Assembly: GCA_000499405.2 (NCBI GenBank)
Contig: HG738147.1
Coordinates: 1-64,000, forward strand
Reading direction: 5' to 3'
Length of the DNA: 64,000 bases
Source: Onchocerca volvulus
Lineage: Eukaryota > Nematoda > Chromadorea > Rhabditida > Onchocercidae
Shown in pieces: positions 1-11,016 of the stretch. The notes under the pieces were generated by a model. The model ran no database searches and was not told the origin of the DNA. It saw only the letters and a program-made list of their open reading frames with translations. The translations under genes and the position numbers were made by a program. The stretch's first letter is position 1. Each line of letters starts with the position of its first letter.

Positions 1-710
1 ATAGCTTAACAAATATGAAATAAAATTTATAGAAATTCTATATGTATATTAACATAATCACTTTGTAAGACATATATATTTTTTTAAATCATATCAAAAG
101 TGATATAGCAAATTACTTTAATGCTTAAAAAATATAATTGAATTGAAAAAAACTGAAAATATGAAAATATAATGGATTAAGAGAAATTGTTTTTCGCATG
201 TGAAAAAAAAGAAATGAGTCAGAAAAAGATGGCATTTAGGCATATTGTGATTTCAGCATCTTAGTTGTAAGATTATTCTTATATTTACCCCATCATCACA
301 TTCACCGCAAATTATTTGAATTTCCAAAAACCATAATTAAGAAGTCAAGATAATATTTAATTATAATTATTATTGAGTGAATGACTGAAATTAAGATTTA
401 TCCGTCTTCAAATCACTTTTATGAGCAAAAAAGGGTAGAGCTTTAAAATAGTGCAAAATTATCTGCGCCAAATATTGCTTAGCAAAATTTAGAGATAATG
501 TGTCGGAGAAAGTGTTCGGTATGAATAATATTCGTCTGCATACTTCAGACTGAATCGAATTAGGTAATAAAAGTAAATCAACGAGATCATTTATTATTTT
601 ATGAATTCGAATGACTATTATTAAGAAGTTTATATTTCAGGCGCTGAAATTTCATACCAGTTGAAATCTTTTCTTTTCTGTCATATTGAATTTTGCTTAG
701 TTCATCAGTT

Positions 711-3054
711 ATGGGAATGGTGACTCGATCATACTGTATTATTGTATTATTTCTAATATTACCCTCAATTTGTCGGGAAAAAAATACGACGAATACGTTT
801 GACATAAGAGACGAGCATCACAATATTCTAAAATACACAGCAGTTGTGCTTATTATTATCATCTTGCTATACGGTATTATTAGTAATTCACTGATGGCTG
901 CCGTATTATTCTGTAAACGAAATGATTTTTACACTCAGACGTTTGTTCTTATCGCATTACAGCTAATTATTTCTCATTTTATGGCTTTTCTTCCACAAAT
1001 AATTGTTGTACTGCCTGAACTATTACAAACTGAAAACAGTTCATTTGGTAGGTTAATTCATTTGCATCCGGCAAATATATTTACTTTGGAATCAATCGTC
1101 CAGCTAAATTCATCTAAACTGTTTTATTAATTCGTTTAGAAATGATAAAGTGAAGGACGAGAGATTATTGTTAATGAAACGCAGTAAATGTGTTCAAATT
1201 CTACGTATGAAATATTTTAACAGCAATGGACAATTGCTAACCAAAACTTTCATTCATATTTTTCTCAGGGAACAGAAACTAAAACTTTTTGCATTATTAA
1301 TAATAAGTGGTTAATTCGTTTTCTATGCTGATCAAGTTTATCGAATGTCTGGTGAATCTGAAATGCAAAATTTAATTTTTATCAAAATAGTAATCTGAAA
1401 TATCAAAGTGAAATTCTTGAAATATATGCTTTATAGCTTATTCTTTGTGAGGATCTTTTTTGAAGATTGTCGAATTAGAATCTTTCATTCGCACCAGAAA
1501 AAATTTCTTTAAAGAAGTAATTTTTTTTTTATTTTTTAAGTGAATCAAACGACATGGATTAACAGCACATTTGCAACCTTCAATACTTTTGCAATCTTTG
1601 GAATCCTCCATTTTTCATTTTTATTGACACTTAATCGCTTTGTGGCGTTTATCTTACCAAAATACAACACTTTTTTCGAGTCAGCAAGGCTGTATTTTCT
1701 GATCGCTCTTGTGTGGTTATCAGCTTTAGGTACGAGTCATTGATATTTCTCAAGAACGATCAAAATGATTTCTTTCGAACAATAATTGCTATCCTTTAAG
1801 TAATATATGGATAGGCGTCTTATGACTCAACATTCGTCTAAACAAGATTTTGGAATAATACTTTGTCATCTTTGAATGCTATTCAATTGTGCCACTATTA
1901 ATTGATAACAAATTCTGAAAATCCGATTTTTTCAAAATACACCGATTCGCACCAGAATTAATTTTTATCTGTTTTCTTTTATATTGATGCATTTCAAAAT
2001 TCTAATAACAATTATCATACTTAAAGCAGATTACTCATAATAAAGCTAAAATTTTAGCGATCACCATTTGCGATATTTATTACTGCACCAGAAAATTCCT
2101 TGCCTGGAATATGACCTGGGAAGGAGATTGTGCAAAATTAAGTGAAGGAGATATTTGGTGGAGGTTATTTTTTATGTTTTTTTTTTAACCTTTATTCAAT
2201 TGTCAGTAAATTTTAAATCTAATCTTAAAATCACAAAACTGAATTACCGCACATTACTCCGAAGTATCAATCTATTTTTGGATATATTTTAAAAAATGTG
2301 ATGTCAATCAGAAACTTCTATGCTTCAATAACGAACGCCTTTTCAATCCTTCGTTATTGCAACAAATTCCAAATGAAAAATGTTTTTGACAATTATTTGC
2401 ATGTCATACTTTAGAATTCGTTATCTTTGGTTATTATTCATACCCAATGCAATGTTCGCCATGTATGTTGCGATATTCTATAGTATACGTCGTAAACAAC
2501 GATCTGCAGCAGAAATCAATCAAAATCAAAGTTTGTACTATGATTGTTTTTTTCTTGCATAGTAAAGACTAAGAGAAAAAAAGAACTATTCTTTTCAAAG
2601 CTGGCTTTGAAAGTTGCTATGGAATTTGTTAAATCGTGAAATTTTCCCTCATATATCAATTTATTTCATCGCTTAATTTAAATATTTTCTAGAAAATAAG
2701 AAAAAACATGGAACCAGACATGAAACTAATGCAGTGAAAACTTATGATTATGAACGATCGATGCTAATTCAAGCTGCATGGAATTGTGGTGTAATGGAAA
2801 TTGGAGGTATTATTTTCCACTTTCTGCCACCATTTTTGGTTCAAATTTTTGGCGAAACAGTTAATATCCCATCGAACATTTTCATAAATTGTTATGTCAT
2901 TTTGAGTTGCACCACATTGCCAACTGTTTATTTCATTTACAATAAGGCAGCACGTAACATCTTAAAAGAATATTTTGATCATTTGTTGCATATGAGAACT
3001 GCATCCTCAAAAAATAAAACTGTTGCCATTAATGTTAGGACACATACGAAGTAG
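711..3054 (+). CDS. Gene A: nematode 7TM chemoreceptor (srx-like), five exons
   Basis: A predicted chemosensory G-protein-coupled receptor in the plasma membrane of sensory neurons (role inferred from family). I assemble exons 711-1047, 1541-1729, 2058-2163, 2415-2530 and 2693-3054. They total 1110 nt (369 residues plus stop), and every junction keeps phase with GT donors and AG acceptors. Residues 1-21 look like a signal peptide. TM1 is about 43-67 and TM2 about 77-105. TM3 ends in LNRFVAFILPKY (from about residue 143), the DRY-equivalent motif. Exon 3 encodes a cysteine-bearing second extracellular loop, exon 4 TM5, and exon 5 TM6 and TM7 with a basic tail. AATAAA lies at 3087-3092. The start is the first ATG in the frame; an acceptor-like TTTCAG lies about 70 nt upstream. 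The srx assignment rests on the NRF motif only and is tentative. The inverted copy at 13709-15868 is broken. Confidence 0.8.
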
Positions 3055-3199
3055 ATCATAGTAATCTGAAATACGGTATCTTGTCAAATAAATTTCTTGA
3101 AATATAGTGACTCCCTCCTGAAAGTAGTGAATTTTATTGTGGAATTGTTTCATTTATGTGTTTATGATTTCCATATTTTAATCGAAATATGACTATATA

Positions 3200-3705
3200 T
3201 ATATATATTGATTTTCTTTGAACCTTTTGTATGTATTCATCATGCCCAATCTCATCACCCACAATTATAATTTAATTGAACTTGGCAAAAAACTCATTTC
3301 AATTTTGTCCGCCTGATCGATATGATCATTTTAATCTTGATGAATTTTTTTTTTTTACGAAAATTTATCTGGCTGCAAAAAAATAAGATCAGTTTTACAC
3401 CATATTTATTATTATTTATTGATTCTTAATTAAACTGTTTTTCACTGCATAACTGACATAGTTGTATATATCAGTAATATCAAATTTGAATATATTAATT
3501 GAAATAAAAGCTAAATTAATCGACTAGAAATGATCATCGAAATTTGATCTTGACCAATTTTCTTTTCGAATTAATTTGTTTCTCTGATCTGATGTCGTAT
3601 GTTAACACTTTTCTATTTCAAATGACAACTTCAGTTTTGATTCAGAAATGGCGTATTTTTAAAGATTCACAAAAGCATAATTTGTCAAAATTTCAATAAA
3701 GTTTG
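3200..3705 (+). pseudogene. Receptor fragment D (TM1-TM2 exons), left-arm copy
   Basis: This is the counterpart of the open frames at 12367-12876 on the other strand. The second exon-like block (about 3550-3705) keeps a hydrophobic frame containing SDLMSY and the tail KWRIFKDSQKH. The first block has lost a base relative to the right arm (near 3310) and carries an extra short stretch, so it is frameshifted. It resembles the first two membrane segments of a nematode receptor, with nothing recognisable after it. It may be a relic rather than a gene. Confidence 0.3.
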
Positions 3706-3845
3706 ATTCTTAAACTTATTAGTAATATCTCCACCCATTTTATAAAAACTTCAGAAAATCTCCAATTATGATGAATTCACTGAAATGTATAAGAATTGCA
3801 AGTTAACAAATAAGCGAGAACAATCCAATCACATGAATGAATATT

Positions 3846-4666
3846 TTTTACATTTTATATTCAAATTGAAGTTGTCGGCACACTCCTGAATTCAGACTGT
3901 ACTCATAAGAATAAAATGATTAACATTACAGCTTTCGAATGAGTTAGATGTTTTGAAGGATTGTTACTTTTAAGGATATGCGGGATGCTTCTTGTAAAAA
4001 GTTTAGTTGATTCAGCCGGAATCAGCTTTGTGATAACGATTCAAGCTGAATAGATAAGATGAAACTCGCGAATGACTGATCGAAAGATTGAGTAGCCTAT
4101 CACATAGAATTACTTGAGTTTTGTTGTAGTACGCAAGCCCATGATCTGGATATATATCTTTTGTCTGCTAAACTTGGATGTTTCAGCTTAAGTAGCCCCG
4201 TAAAGTTTTTTATTATCCTGATCTTCTTCCAAGAAGCATTGCTGTCATGAGAATGCTTAGAATATCCAACTAATTTTGTGAATGTGATTTTCGACCAGAA
4301 TAGTTTTCTAAGTGTCTCACTGCAGAAATTATTTACACCGCAGAAATTTGTTCTATTTGAATCGTTATTCAATTCATATGTAAATTGTTTAGATTATACG
4401 TCTTAAACACCTACTAAACCTATGTCTTGAAAATCTAGTAAATCCAAGTCATACGTAAATTTTTCTACATTGAATTTAATGATGAAAATATTTCAAATAT
4501 ACACCAATCTAATTCACATGTAAATCTTTTATACACCAATCTTTTATACAGCTCGAGAAAACTGTGTAATTTCCATTCCTATATTCTGTATGCCTTGTCT
4601 AGAATAGATAAAGGTCATTTTTCAAGCTAGTTGTTGTAATTTAAAATTTCGATCTTTGTTAGCTAC
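3846..4666. other. No gene recognised between arm end and first LTR
   Basis: AT-rich sequence. A 90-codon open frame on the minus strand (4372-4100) has no motif I recognise and no splice or family support, so it is not called as a gene. Confidence 0.5.
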
Positions 4667-5223
4667 TGTCGCTGAAATAGCGAAAAGGATCAGGGAAAAT
4701 GATTTCTCTGTTTTAAATGAAATAATTTGTAACCTTTGATGATTATATGAAATTTATTGCTTTGTTTCAAATCAAATAACTTCGTTTTATGTGCTTTTGT
4801 CAAATATTTTTAGTTTGTTTTATGGCTCTGTCAATTAGCTTTAACTTCTGTTTTATGCTGTTGTAAATCATACCACAAAAGCCCTCTCTCATGCGCTAAC
4901 AAAGAAAAGCTTTCTCATACCACAGAAACACTCTCTTGTGGATCATTTTAAGAGTGGAATGGAAGAATGCAGGTGGATGTTTTGGCTCCAGTATTGGATT
5001 TCCCATTACTCACGTTATCTCCTTCGTATTATAAATCATCATTTAAATTGTTTTATTGTCATAATTGATTTTTAATTGTTGCTTGCGTTGTCGTTTCATC
5101 TAATTTTTTGTAAATAAAGGTGTAATTACCGAAGTCTGAGTTTGAAATACCGCGGAGTTTCGATAACAATACGATAAGTAACAAAACCCTTGATCATTGT
5201 CACGGTTGAAAAAGTCAGCGACA
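4667..5223 (+). mobile_element. Solo LTR 1 (BEL/Pao-like), 557 bp
   Basis: The element opens with TGTCGCTGA and closes with the exact reverse complement TCAGCGACA, giving the TG...CA ends of an LTR. The flanking five bases are GCTAC and GCTAA, matching at four of five, consistent with an eroded 5-bp target duplication. AATAAA at 5113-5118 is followed directly by an SL1-like block, leaving 83 nt to the LTR end. No internal retroelement sequence is attached, so it is a solo LTR, probably left by LTR-LTR recombination. Assignment to BEL/Pao is an inference from the BEL/Pao remnants at 20.2-22.5 kb. Confidence 0.75.
5119..5140 (+). promoter_or_regulatory. SL1-like block in LTR 1, 19 of 22 bases
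   Basis: The 22 bases after AATAAA match the nematode spliced leader SL1 except at positions 4, 13 and 18. It sits in the presumed R region of the LTR. Confidence 0.75.
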
Positions 5224-6779
5224 GCTAAATTCAACATATTGTATTTCAATCTTCTCTTACTATATAATTAATTATCTGCGATGTTAACAATTAACATACA
5301 AAATAATTTACCACGCAGTCTTCTATTCGACTCGAAGTGTAAATACTTTCTTTTTCGCTATAATTAACTCCTTCACTCAAATAATAAATTGACGACAACT
5401 ATGTGTTCAATTTTAAGCAGTTAACAATTTCCTGAAATAGGAATTGTGCTGTGAAAGACCGATCAAATTAATCAAACATGCTTTCAAAGAAAATCACGCA
5501 TGACATTAATCTTTGTTAAGAATAAACGTATCTATATATGGCATATTATTTGTATTTCTTCATGTAAACAACAAATATTATTTCAGTAAGTCAAATATGT
5601 AAATAAATTATGATAAATAAATAAGTTATTAACAAAACAAGTTTAAATCATAAAATAATCTTTTTGTCCTCTTTTTGAATGAATAATACTGCTATAATTA
5701 GTCGCATGAAGCGCCTATTTATTTTCGAATATATTCAATTATATTTAAAATGAAAACTTAAGTAATATATTAGAATTGTTCTAAGAACTGAGACTTGTCA
5801 AAAAGTAAAATATAAATTGTAATTTTCAATATGTAAATCATCAGTTCGCTTATTTACGTTTGCCACCACTATAAACAATCTTATTTTAAAATTGATTTTC
5901 ATCGATGTTTGTAGAATTGAGATCAATTATTTTAATGTTTTTTTATCTCATATTCTTTGAAATTTAAGATTTCTATAAATATTTTAACTTGAATACCTTA
6001 ACATAAGTAGTTTTAACAAAATTGCTGACTAAACATTTAATAGAAGTAACAAAATATAAACGAAAAAATCAATTATAAATGGTTATTTACACAAATATCA
6101 ACTCGCAACGAAATTTGGACCTTTTTCTCTGAAAAGTTATTGTCTATGTGAATGCAAAATTTCACTTTGCATGCTCAATAACATCACGAATACAATAAAA
6201 TCTGCTTGCAGAATTTTTGAACACAAAGTTCTAAATGAAGCATAGTTTTAATCATAGTTTTAACCTCGAGTGGATTATTTCCAGCAGAATTTTCAAATAG
6301 ATTTTTATTTTATGGTTTGGTGCAAAATATTTCCTGCAACAAATTATAAATGTATCATGATACCATTGCAAAAGCTTCATAAACATCTATTACATTCCAA
6401 AAGTCATGCATTAGGAGAGATGGTGTCCATTGGCAACATTAATTGGCTGAAATCAATGAGAGCTTAAAATTAACTTTTCATTTTGGCGACTGAAAACATT
6501 TATTTCTTCGATATATTTTTTATCAACACTAATCACTTTATATGAGTTACTTTTTCATCCTCGAGGCAATTATTTTTCTCTTTACGATTACAAAAAATTA
6601 TATAACACATCAAATTTGGTTTCTTCATAATATAAAATGAGGCATTCAAATTGTTATCAAAGTAATAACATGCAGTTTGGGAAACTAAAAATAATAGAGA
6701 GATTTGTTCTTTCATCACTAAAAAATTGTAAACAATTGAAGGAATCAGCGTAGAAACAGGATATGGCTGACTGGCAAAA
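5224..6779. other. Intergenic AT-rich sequence, nothing recognised
   Basis: No coding exon, RNA gene or repeat was identified with confidence. Short open frames (6270-6467 +, 6533-6817 -) are not supported; the latter overlaps the decayed C-terminal exon of receptor B1. Confidence 0.5.
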
Positions 6780-7012
6780 TAATTCAGTTTTTTGCTGAAC
6801 TTGATCTTCTTGTCCATAGAACAACTATTTGAAACTGTAAATTACGGCACGCGAACATCGAATTGACGATATACGAGCAGCATTATCATATCGAAGGCAT
6901 TCAAAATAGGTTACTGCATTGATAGTGAGTTTTATGGCAGTTTATTTTACATATTTTTATTTTGCAACTCGATTTTCCATCATTTTATAGTGAAGCAACA
7001 AGAGATCAACGC

Positions 7013-7578
7013 TGTCGAAAATTCCGGGGATACGTGATCTCAATTTCAATTTTTTTTATAATTTGTAAAACTTTATCTCTAAATTTGATCTACACTCAAT
7101 AATCTCTTCCCTTTCCCAACTTCTTGATATAATTCTGTAACCGTCTTAGTCCTACTGGGACAAGACAGTTGTATTTCACAATGATCTGTTATTTTTGTAA
7201 TTCATAACTGTCAACAACTATGTTGGCACCTTTCCAACATTTTAGGTGGCGGGTTACATTTTTTCGAATTAATTCTATAATTTTCTTAAATTTTCTTCCT
7301 CCGTTATCATGTCGTTTTTTCGTTATGTTGTTATCGAGTTATAATACGTTTCGCGTGTACAGTTTTTATAAATAAAGGTTTAATTACCCAAGTTTGAGGT
7401 TTACCGCAATTCAAAGCAGTGGTCGATTCTATAACTGTATTTCTTGATCAAGAATAGAAATTCAAATGAATCCGATTGGTTACGTAGCACACAATAACTC
7501 ACGACCGCAAAAGTAAGTAATTAACTGTCAAACACAAAATAAAAAATTATCTTTCATCAGAAGGAATGTTTTTCGACA
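7013..7578 (+). mobile_element. Solo LTR 4 inserted in B1 exon 5, 566 bp
   Basis: The ends are TGTCGAAAA and TTTTCGACA, exact reverse complements. The flanks are AACGC on the left and AGTGC on the right. The uninterrupted paralogue B2 reads AGTGC at this point, so an AGTGC duplication with two later changes on the left is likely. AATAAA at 7371-7376 is followed with no gap by a perfect SL1 sequence, then 180 nt to the end. It is antisense to the receptor. Confidence 0.85.
7377..7398 (+). promoter_or_regulatory. Perfect 22-nt nematode SL1 sequence inside LTR 4
   Basis: The block begins GGTTTAATTACC and ends CAAGTTTGAG, identical to the nematode trans-spliced leader SL1. It is followed by GTTTACC, not by the GTAAAC expected in an SL RNA gene, and I see no SL RNA body or Sm site downstream. 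It is therefore not an SL RNA gene but an SL1 copy in the LTR, directly after AATAAA. Confidence 0.95.
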
Positions 7579-9240
7579 AGTGCTATATGGGTATATCGTT
7601 TTTGTTTCCTGAGAAAATGCGACAAATCACGGTTTGAATGACTTGAAAGGTACTGCGCACCGGACTTCCTGAAAATAATAATAATATTGTTAAAACCTAT
7701 TCATATTTGAATTTGACATTGACCGCACGTAGCCATCTATCATGAAGGACACAAAAAAACAATAGAACAAACAGATTGATTTTTTATCGCCACATTTCTC
7801 TTGGGAGATATATGCAATGATTCTAATATTTTAATCATTTCATTTACAATTTTTTTATTGTTTTCCATTGTTTACTTTAGTTTAATGTTAATTTGTATTA
7901 ACAAATGATAGGATTACTTTCGACTTGACGTAGTGGTTGGCAGTTTTATTGCCAAGCAGTTATATATTTTGTCATTATGGCATGTTGAAAGCATCCTTAA
8001 ATTTGCAGTTCTCAAAAAAATCAAGTGACTCTGATAAATGTCTTGACGATGAATTGTATTATAAAACTTCTTTAAGCCATACTTTCTCAGAATGATGACA
8101 ACAATAATCATAAATATAACACTCAGCAACGAAGTACTGGAGGTCAGTAGCAATAGCGTGGAATAAAACTGTGATTTATATACGCTTTGTAACCTGCAAA
8201 AGGTATTTTCGTAGATTTTGAAAGTAAAGATTCGCCCAATTTTGAAATTTTTCTATTTCTTCTTTTTGTATTTTCAACTTTGCTCAATTACTCCCAATAT
8301 TTGAATACCATGCTCAGATAATCGAAAATACAATTAGAAATAAAATTTACATTTAATTAAATCAGTGAATTGTTACTTACAAACAAAAATTAGATATATG
8401 CCGAGTCGGTTCAATTAAACTTGCAACGACTGTAAAAGTGATCGCAATGACAGTAATCGTATATTGTGCGATTATTAATGAATAACTTATTCGTATGCTG
8501 CGAGTATAGTAATATATTGGGAATGCCACAACACAAAGCCTTTCTATGCTGTTCATTAACAAACTGAATCAATTCTAAAAATAGGTTGTAAGAAGAAGGG
8601 TGGACACCTGAAATTTCGCTTGTTAAATTTGTACCATTTTTTTTTCTTTTTTTTTTTTTTTTTATCGACTGACCATACAGTTGCCAATTCTTTCAAGAAG
8701 ATGAATGCTTTTGGAGACTGAATGCATCTTCTTTCGTAATTTTTAGGCTCCTAATCATTTTTTAATTTTTTCCTTTGAAATTTTCGTTATATTTGCAATA
8801 TTTTAATTTAATTTTTTAGAAAGTTAGCCAAAGCGAATGATTTCCGGTATATTTTTCAGAAAATAAACAAACATTCAGCACACAATAATGGTGAACGATA
8901 TACTGTTCTTCATGAGCGGAATCAATTATTCGCTTTGCTCCCGATGATATCGCAGTGATTCCAGTCAATCCATTATTGAGGAACACAGTCGCAAAAATCA
9001 AATAAGAATTTCTGCAATACTTAAATTGCTTCATATTCTCCAGATTTTTCTTAATTGATCTTCTATTTTTGAAATGATTGTTTGAAATGCTTATGTCTTA
9101 TTTGTCAAAGATTTTCCCGTAAAACTTACATCAAAATATGTTCAGTTATTTTTGTAATATCTTTATGAGATAAATTAATTGATTTGAGTGCTTTGCGCAT
9201 TAAGATGAGTAGAAAAACGGGAATTTTGACCAATGTGAGT

Positions 9241-9668
9241 TGTCGCCGAAATCGCATGCAGTTTTAGATCGTGCCAACAAAAGTGCACCCACATTATCGC
9301 TGAAATCGCGAGATAAAAGAAAAAAATCAGTGATCCCTTTGTTTAAAATTTTACATTGCATATCTCATGCAGTTGATTGTAGAGTCATTTTTTGTCTATC
9401 CAGTTAATGAGCTTTAAAAAGCTCTCTCTTATCATCAGCTAACTACAAGCACAATCTCATGCGCACCGAAGACGCAAGCTTCCGAGACAACAAAGTTTCT
9501 TTCTTGTCTCTACGAAATGATACCAGGATCCTCCATCCAAGAAGTAGATGAGGGTCCTGAGTACAAAAATCATTTCAACCAACAAGCTGCCATCAGCTCG
9601 GTCCACTGGAACAGCTGGTGATGACCCAATTTTTCGTCTTTGCCAGACCTATCTGTCCCCCTTTTTTA
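9241..9668 (+). mobile_element. LTR 3, 3'-truncated, joined to receptor fragments on both sides
   Basis: TGTCGCCGAAATCGC at 9241 and a second start-like TATCGCTGAAATCGCG near 9296 resemble the 5' ends of LTRs 1 and 2. From about 9300 the sequence parallels the inverted LTR 2, including the GCTGCCATCAGCTCG stretch, to about 9668. There it passes abruptly into sequence shared with 24470-24580. The AATAAA/SL1 part is absent. Its left end truncates exon 1 of B1. Confidence 0.7.
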
Positions 9669-10620
9669 GATATATATAATAATACTTTTGATTGTAATTG
9701 TCTTGTTTCCCTGGACTTTTCTGTTGTTGTTCAGTGCTTATTATTTCTGTATATTAATTTGTACTAGCGAATGATAGGATTGCATTCGAATTGTTTTACT
9801 ACCTGGTAGTTTGATTGTCAAGCAGTTGTATTCCTGCTATGGAATATTGGCAACATTTTAAAATTTTATTATCCTAAAAAAAGTTGAAGTGCGATTGCCT
9901 GATTTTACTGAACGGAATTTAATGTTATGATGAACCATATCGAAGTCATAAATCTTTTTAAGCCATACTTTTTCGGAATGATAACTACAAAGATCATAAG
10001 GGTAACACTCTGCAATAGTAGTCGTATATTGTGCGACTATCAATGAATAACTTATTTTTGAGCTGTGAGTATAATAATACATTGGGAATGTGTGACATGA
10101 AAAGCTGTAACCATTAATGCAAGTATACAAAGCCTTTTTATGCTGTTCATTCACAAACTGAATCGATCCAAAAAAAAAATTGTAGGAAAAAGAGTCGGCA
10201 CTTGGAATTTTGCTCTTTAAATTCGTAGCAAATTTGTTTGCAAATTGAGCGATTATGACACAGTCATCACTTATTCTTTCAAGGAAATAAATGCTTTTGG
10301 ATTTGAATATTTCTTCCCTGTGTGCAATGAACTTAATAAGCTTCCGATCACTTTTTTGTGTTTCCTTTTCAGAATTTGATGTTGTATTTACAATATTTAA
10401 ATCTAAGTTTGCAGAATATCAACAAAAGCGAATGACTTCCGATATGTTATTCAGAAAATAACATACATAGAGCACATATTCGCGGTAATCGATACTCCTT
10501 TCCATCAACAAAATCAATTAATCGTTTCATTTTCACCGATATTATTTTAAGAATTGCTGATTGTATTTCGAGAATAGCAAAAATGAAGTAGGGATTCCTG
10601 AAATCTTCTGGACACTTTCA
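9669..10620 (-). pseudogene. B5: receptor pseudogene with TM4-TM5 deletion
   Basis: A family-B relic. From 10620 downwards it has exon 2-like sequence. The exon 3-like frame (10154-9858) then contains YYYTHSSKISYSLIVAQY and continues directly into the post-TM5 segment KVWLKKIYDFDMVHHN. The end of TM4, intron 4 and most of TM5 are missing. An extra stretch separates the normal ERLC position from the YYYT motif. The inverted near-copy B4 (23600-24580) shares the same deletion. Confidence 0.75.
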
Positions 10621-11016
10621 CGGAATCATAAAACTTCTGAATTTAAAAGGCAGCCATAATCATATTAAGGTATTATCGGTCAAATTAGTGTGATACTTCT
10701 GATAAATATGCATCAAAACCTGGATGTCAAGGTATAAAGCTTTGAATGAGAGCTTCCATAACAGTATCATAGCACTGTAAGTAATCTGCATTTCGAGAAG
10801 CTTTAATGAAAGTTTACGCTGAAATTACTATTACGCAGTTGCTTTCACAGAATAAGGGAAAGCAAATTTTTTCGAAGCATTTTTGAAACATTTTTGATTT
10901 TTGAAATCATTTTTGAAGCGAAATAAAAATCTCGCTACAGTATTATTTTAATGAAGCACTGCTTCTATATTTTGCACATTATTGAATTTATTCAAATCGT
11001 TTGATAAAACTGAGGG
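10621..11016. other. Receptor flank, then unassigned AT-rich sequence
   Basis: The part to about 10730 matches, inverted, 22920-23000 and 23590-23640. The rest, up to the LTR, contains nothing I recognise. Confidence 0.5.

Larger units (their letters stand above)
1..3845 (+). repeat. Left arm of large inverted duplication (partner 12250-16673)
   Basis: The first bases of the window are the reverse complement of the sequence ending at 16673, and similarity continues through receptor gene A and its 3' flank to about 3845, where it fades. The arm probably extends left beyond the window. It contains intact gene A and, downstream, a remnant of another receptor. The right arm differs by point changes, small indels and a BEL/Pao fragment replacing part of the last exon. 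The inner limit is approximate. Confidence 0.9.
6780..9240 (-). pseudogene. B1: decayed 7TM chemoreceptor (family B)
   Basis: Aligned by eye with B2 (31701-29434), the remaining parts are: the end of exon 1 (9240-9130), exon 2 (9011-8873), exon 3 (8607-8381), exon 4 (8193-8083), a split exon 5 (from 7668), and the C-terminal part of exon 6 (about 6917-6780). Lesions seen: exon 1 is cut at 9240 by an LTR fragment, removing the start. Exon 3 has two in-frame stops just before the LMNSIERLCVVAFP motif. Exon 5 is interrupted by a solo LTR at 7013-7578. The intron 5/exon 6 junction is inverted (6918-6992). The exon 1 donor here is the consensus GTAAGT, unlike in B2. It cannot encode a full receptor. 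Confidence 0.85.

Noticed and set aside
599..805. Minus-strand frame opposite gene A exon 1 (and 15774-16064 in the right arm)
   Set aside because: It is antisense to the real first exon and has no independent evidence.
7377..7398. SL1 RNA gene
   Set aside because: The 22-nt leader is perfect, but it is followed by GTTTACC rather than the SL RNA donor context, no Sm site or stem-loop body is seen, and it lies inside an LTR after AATAAA.
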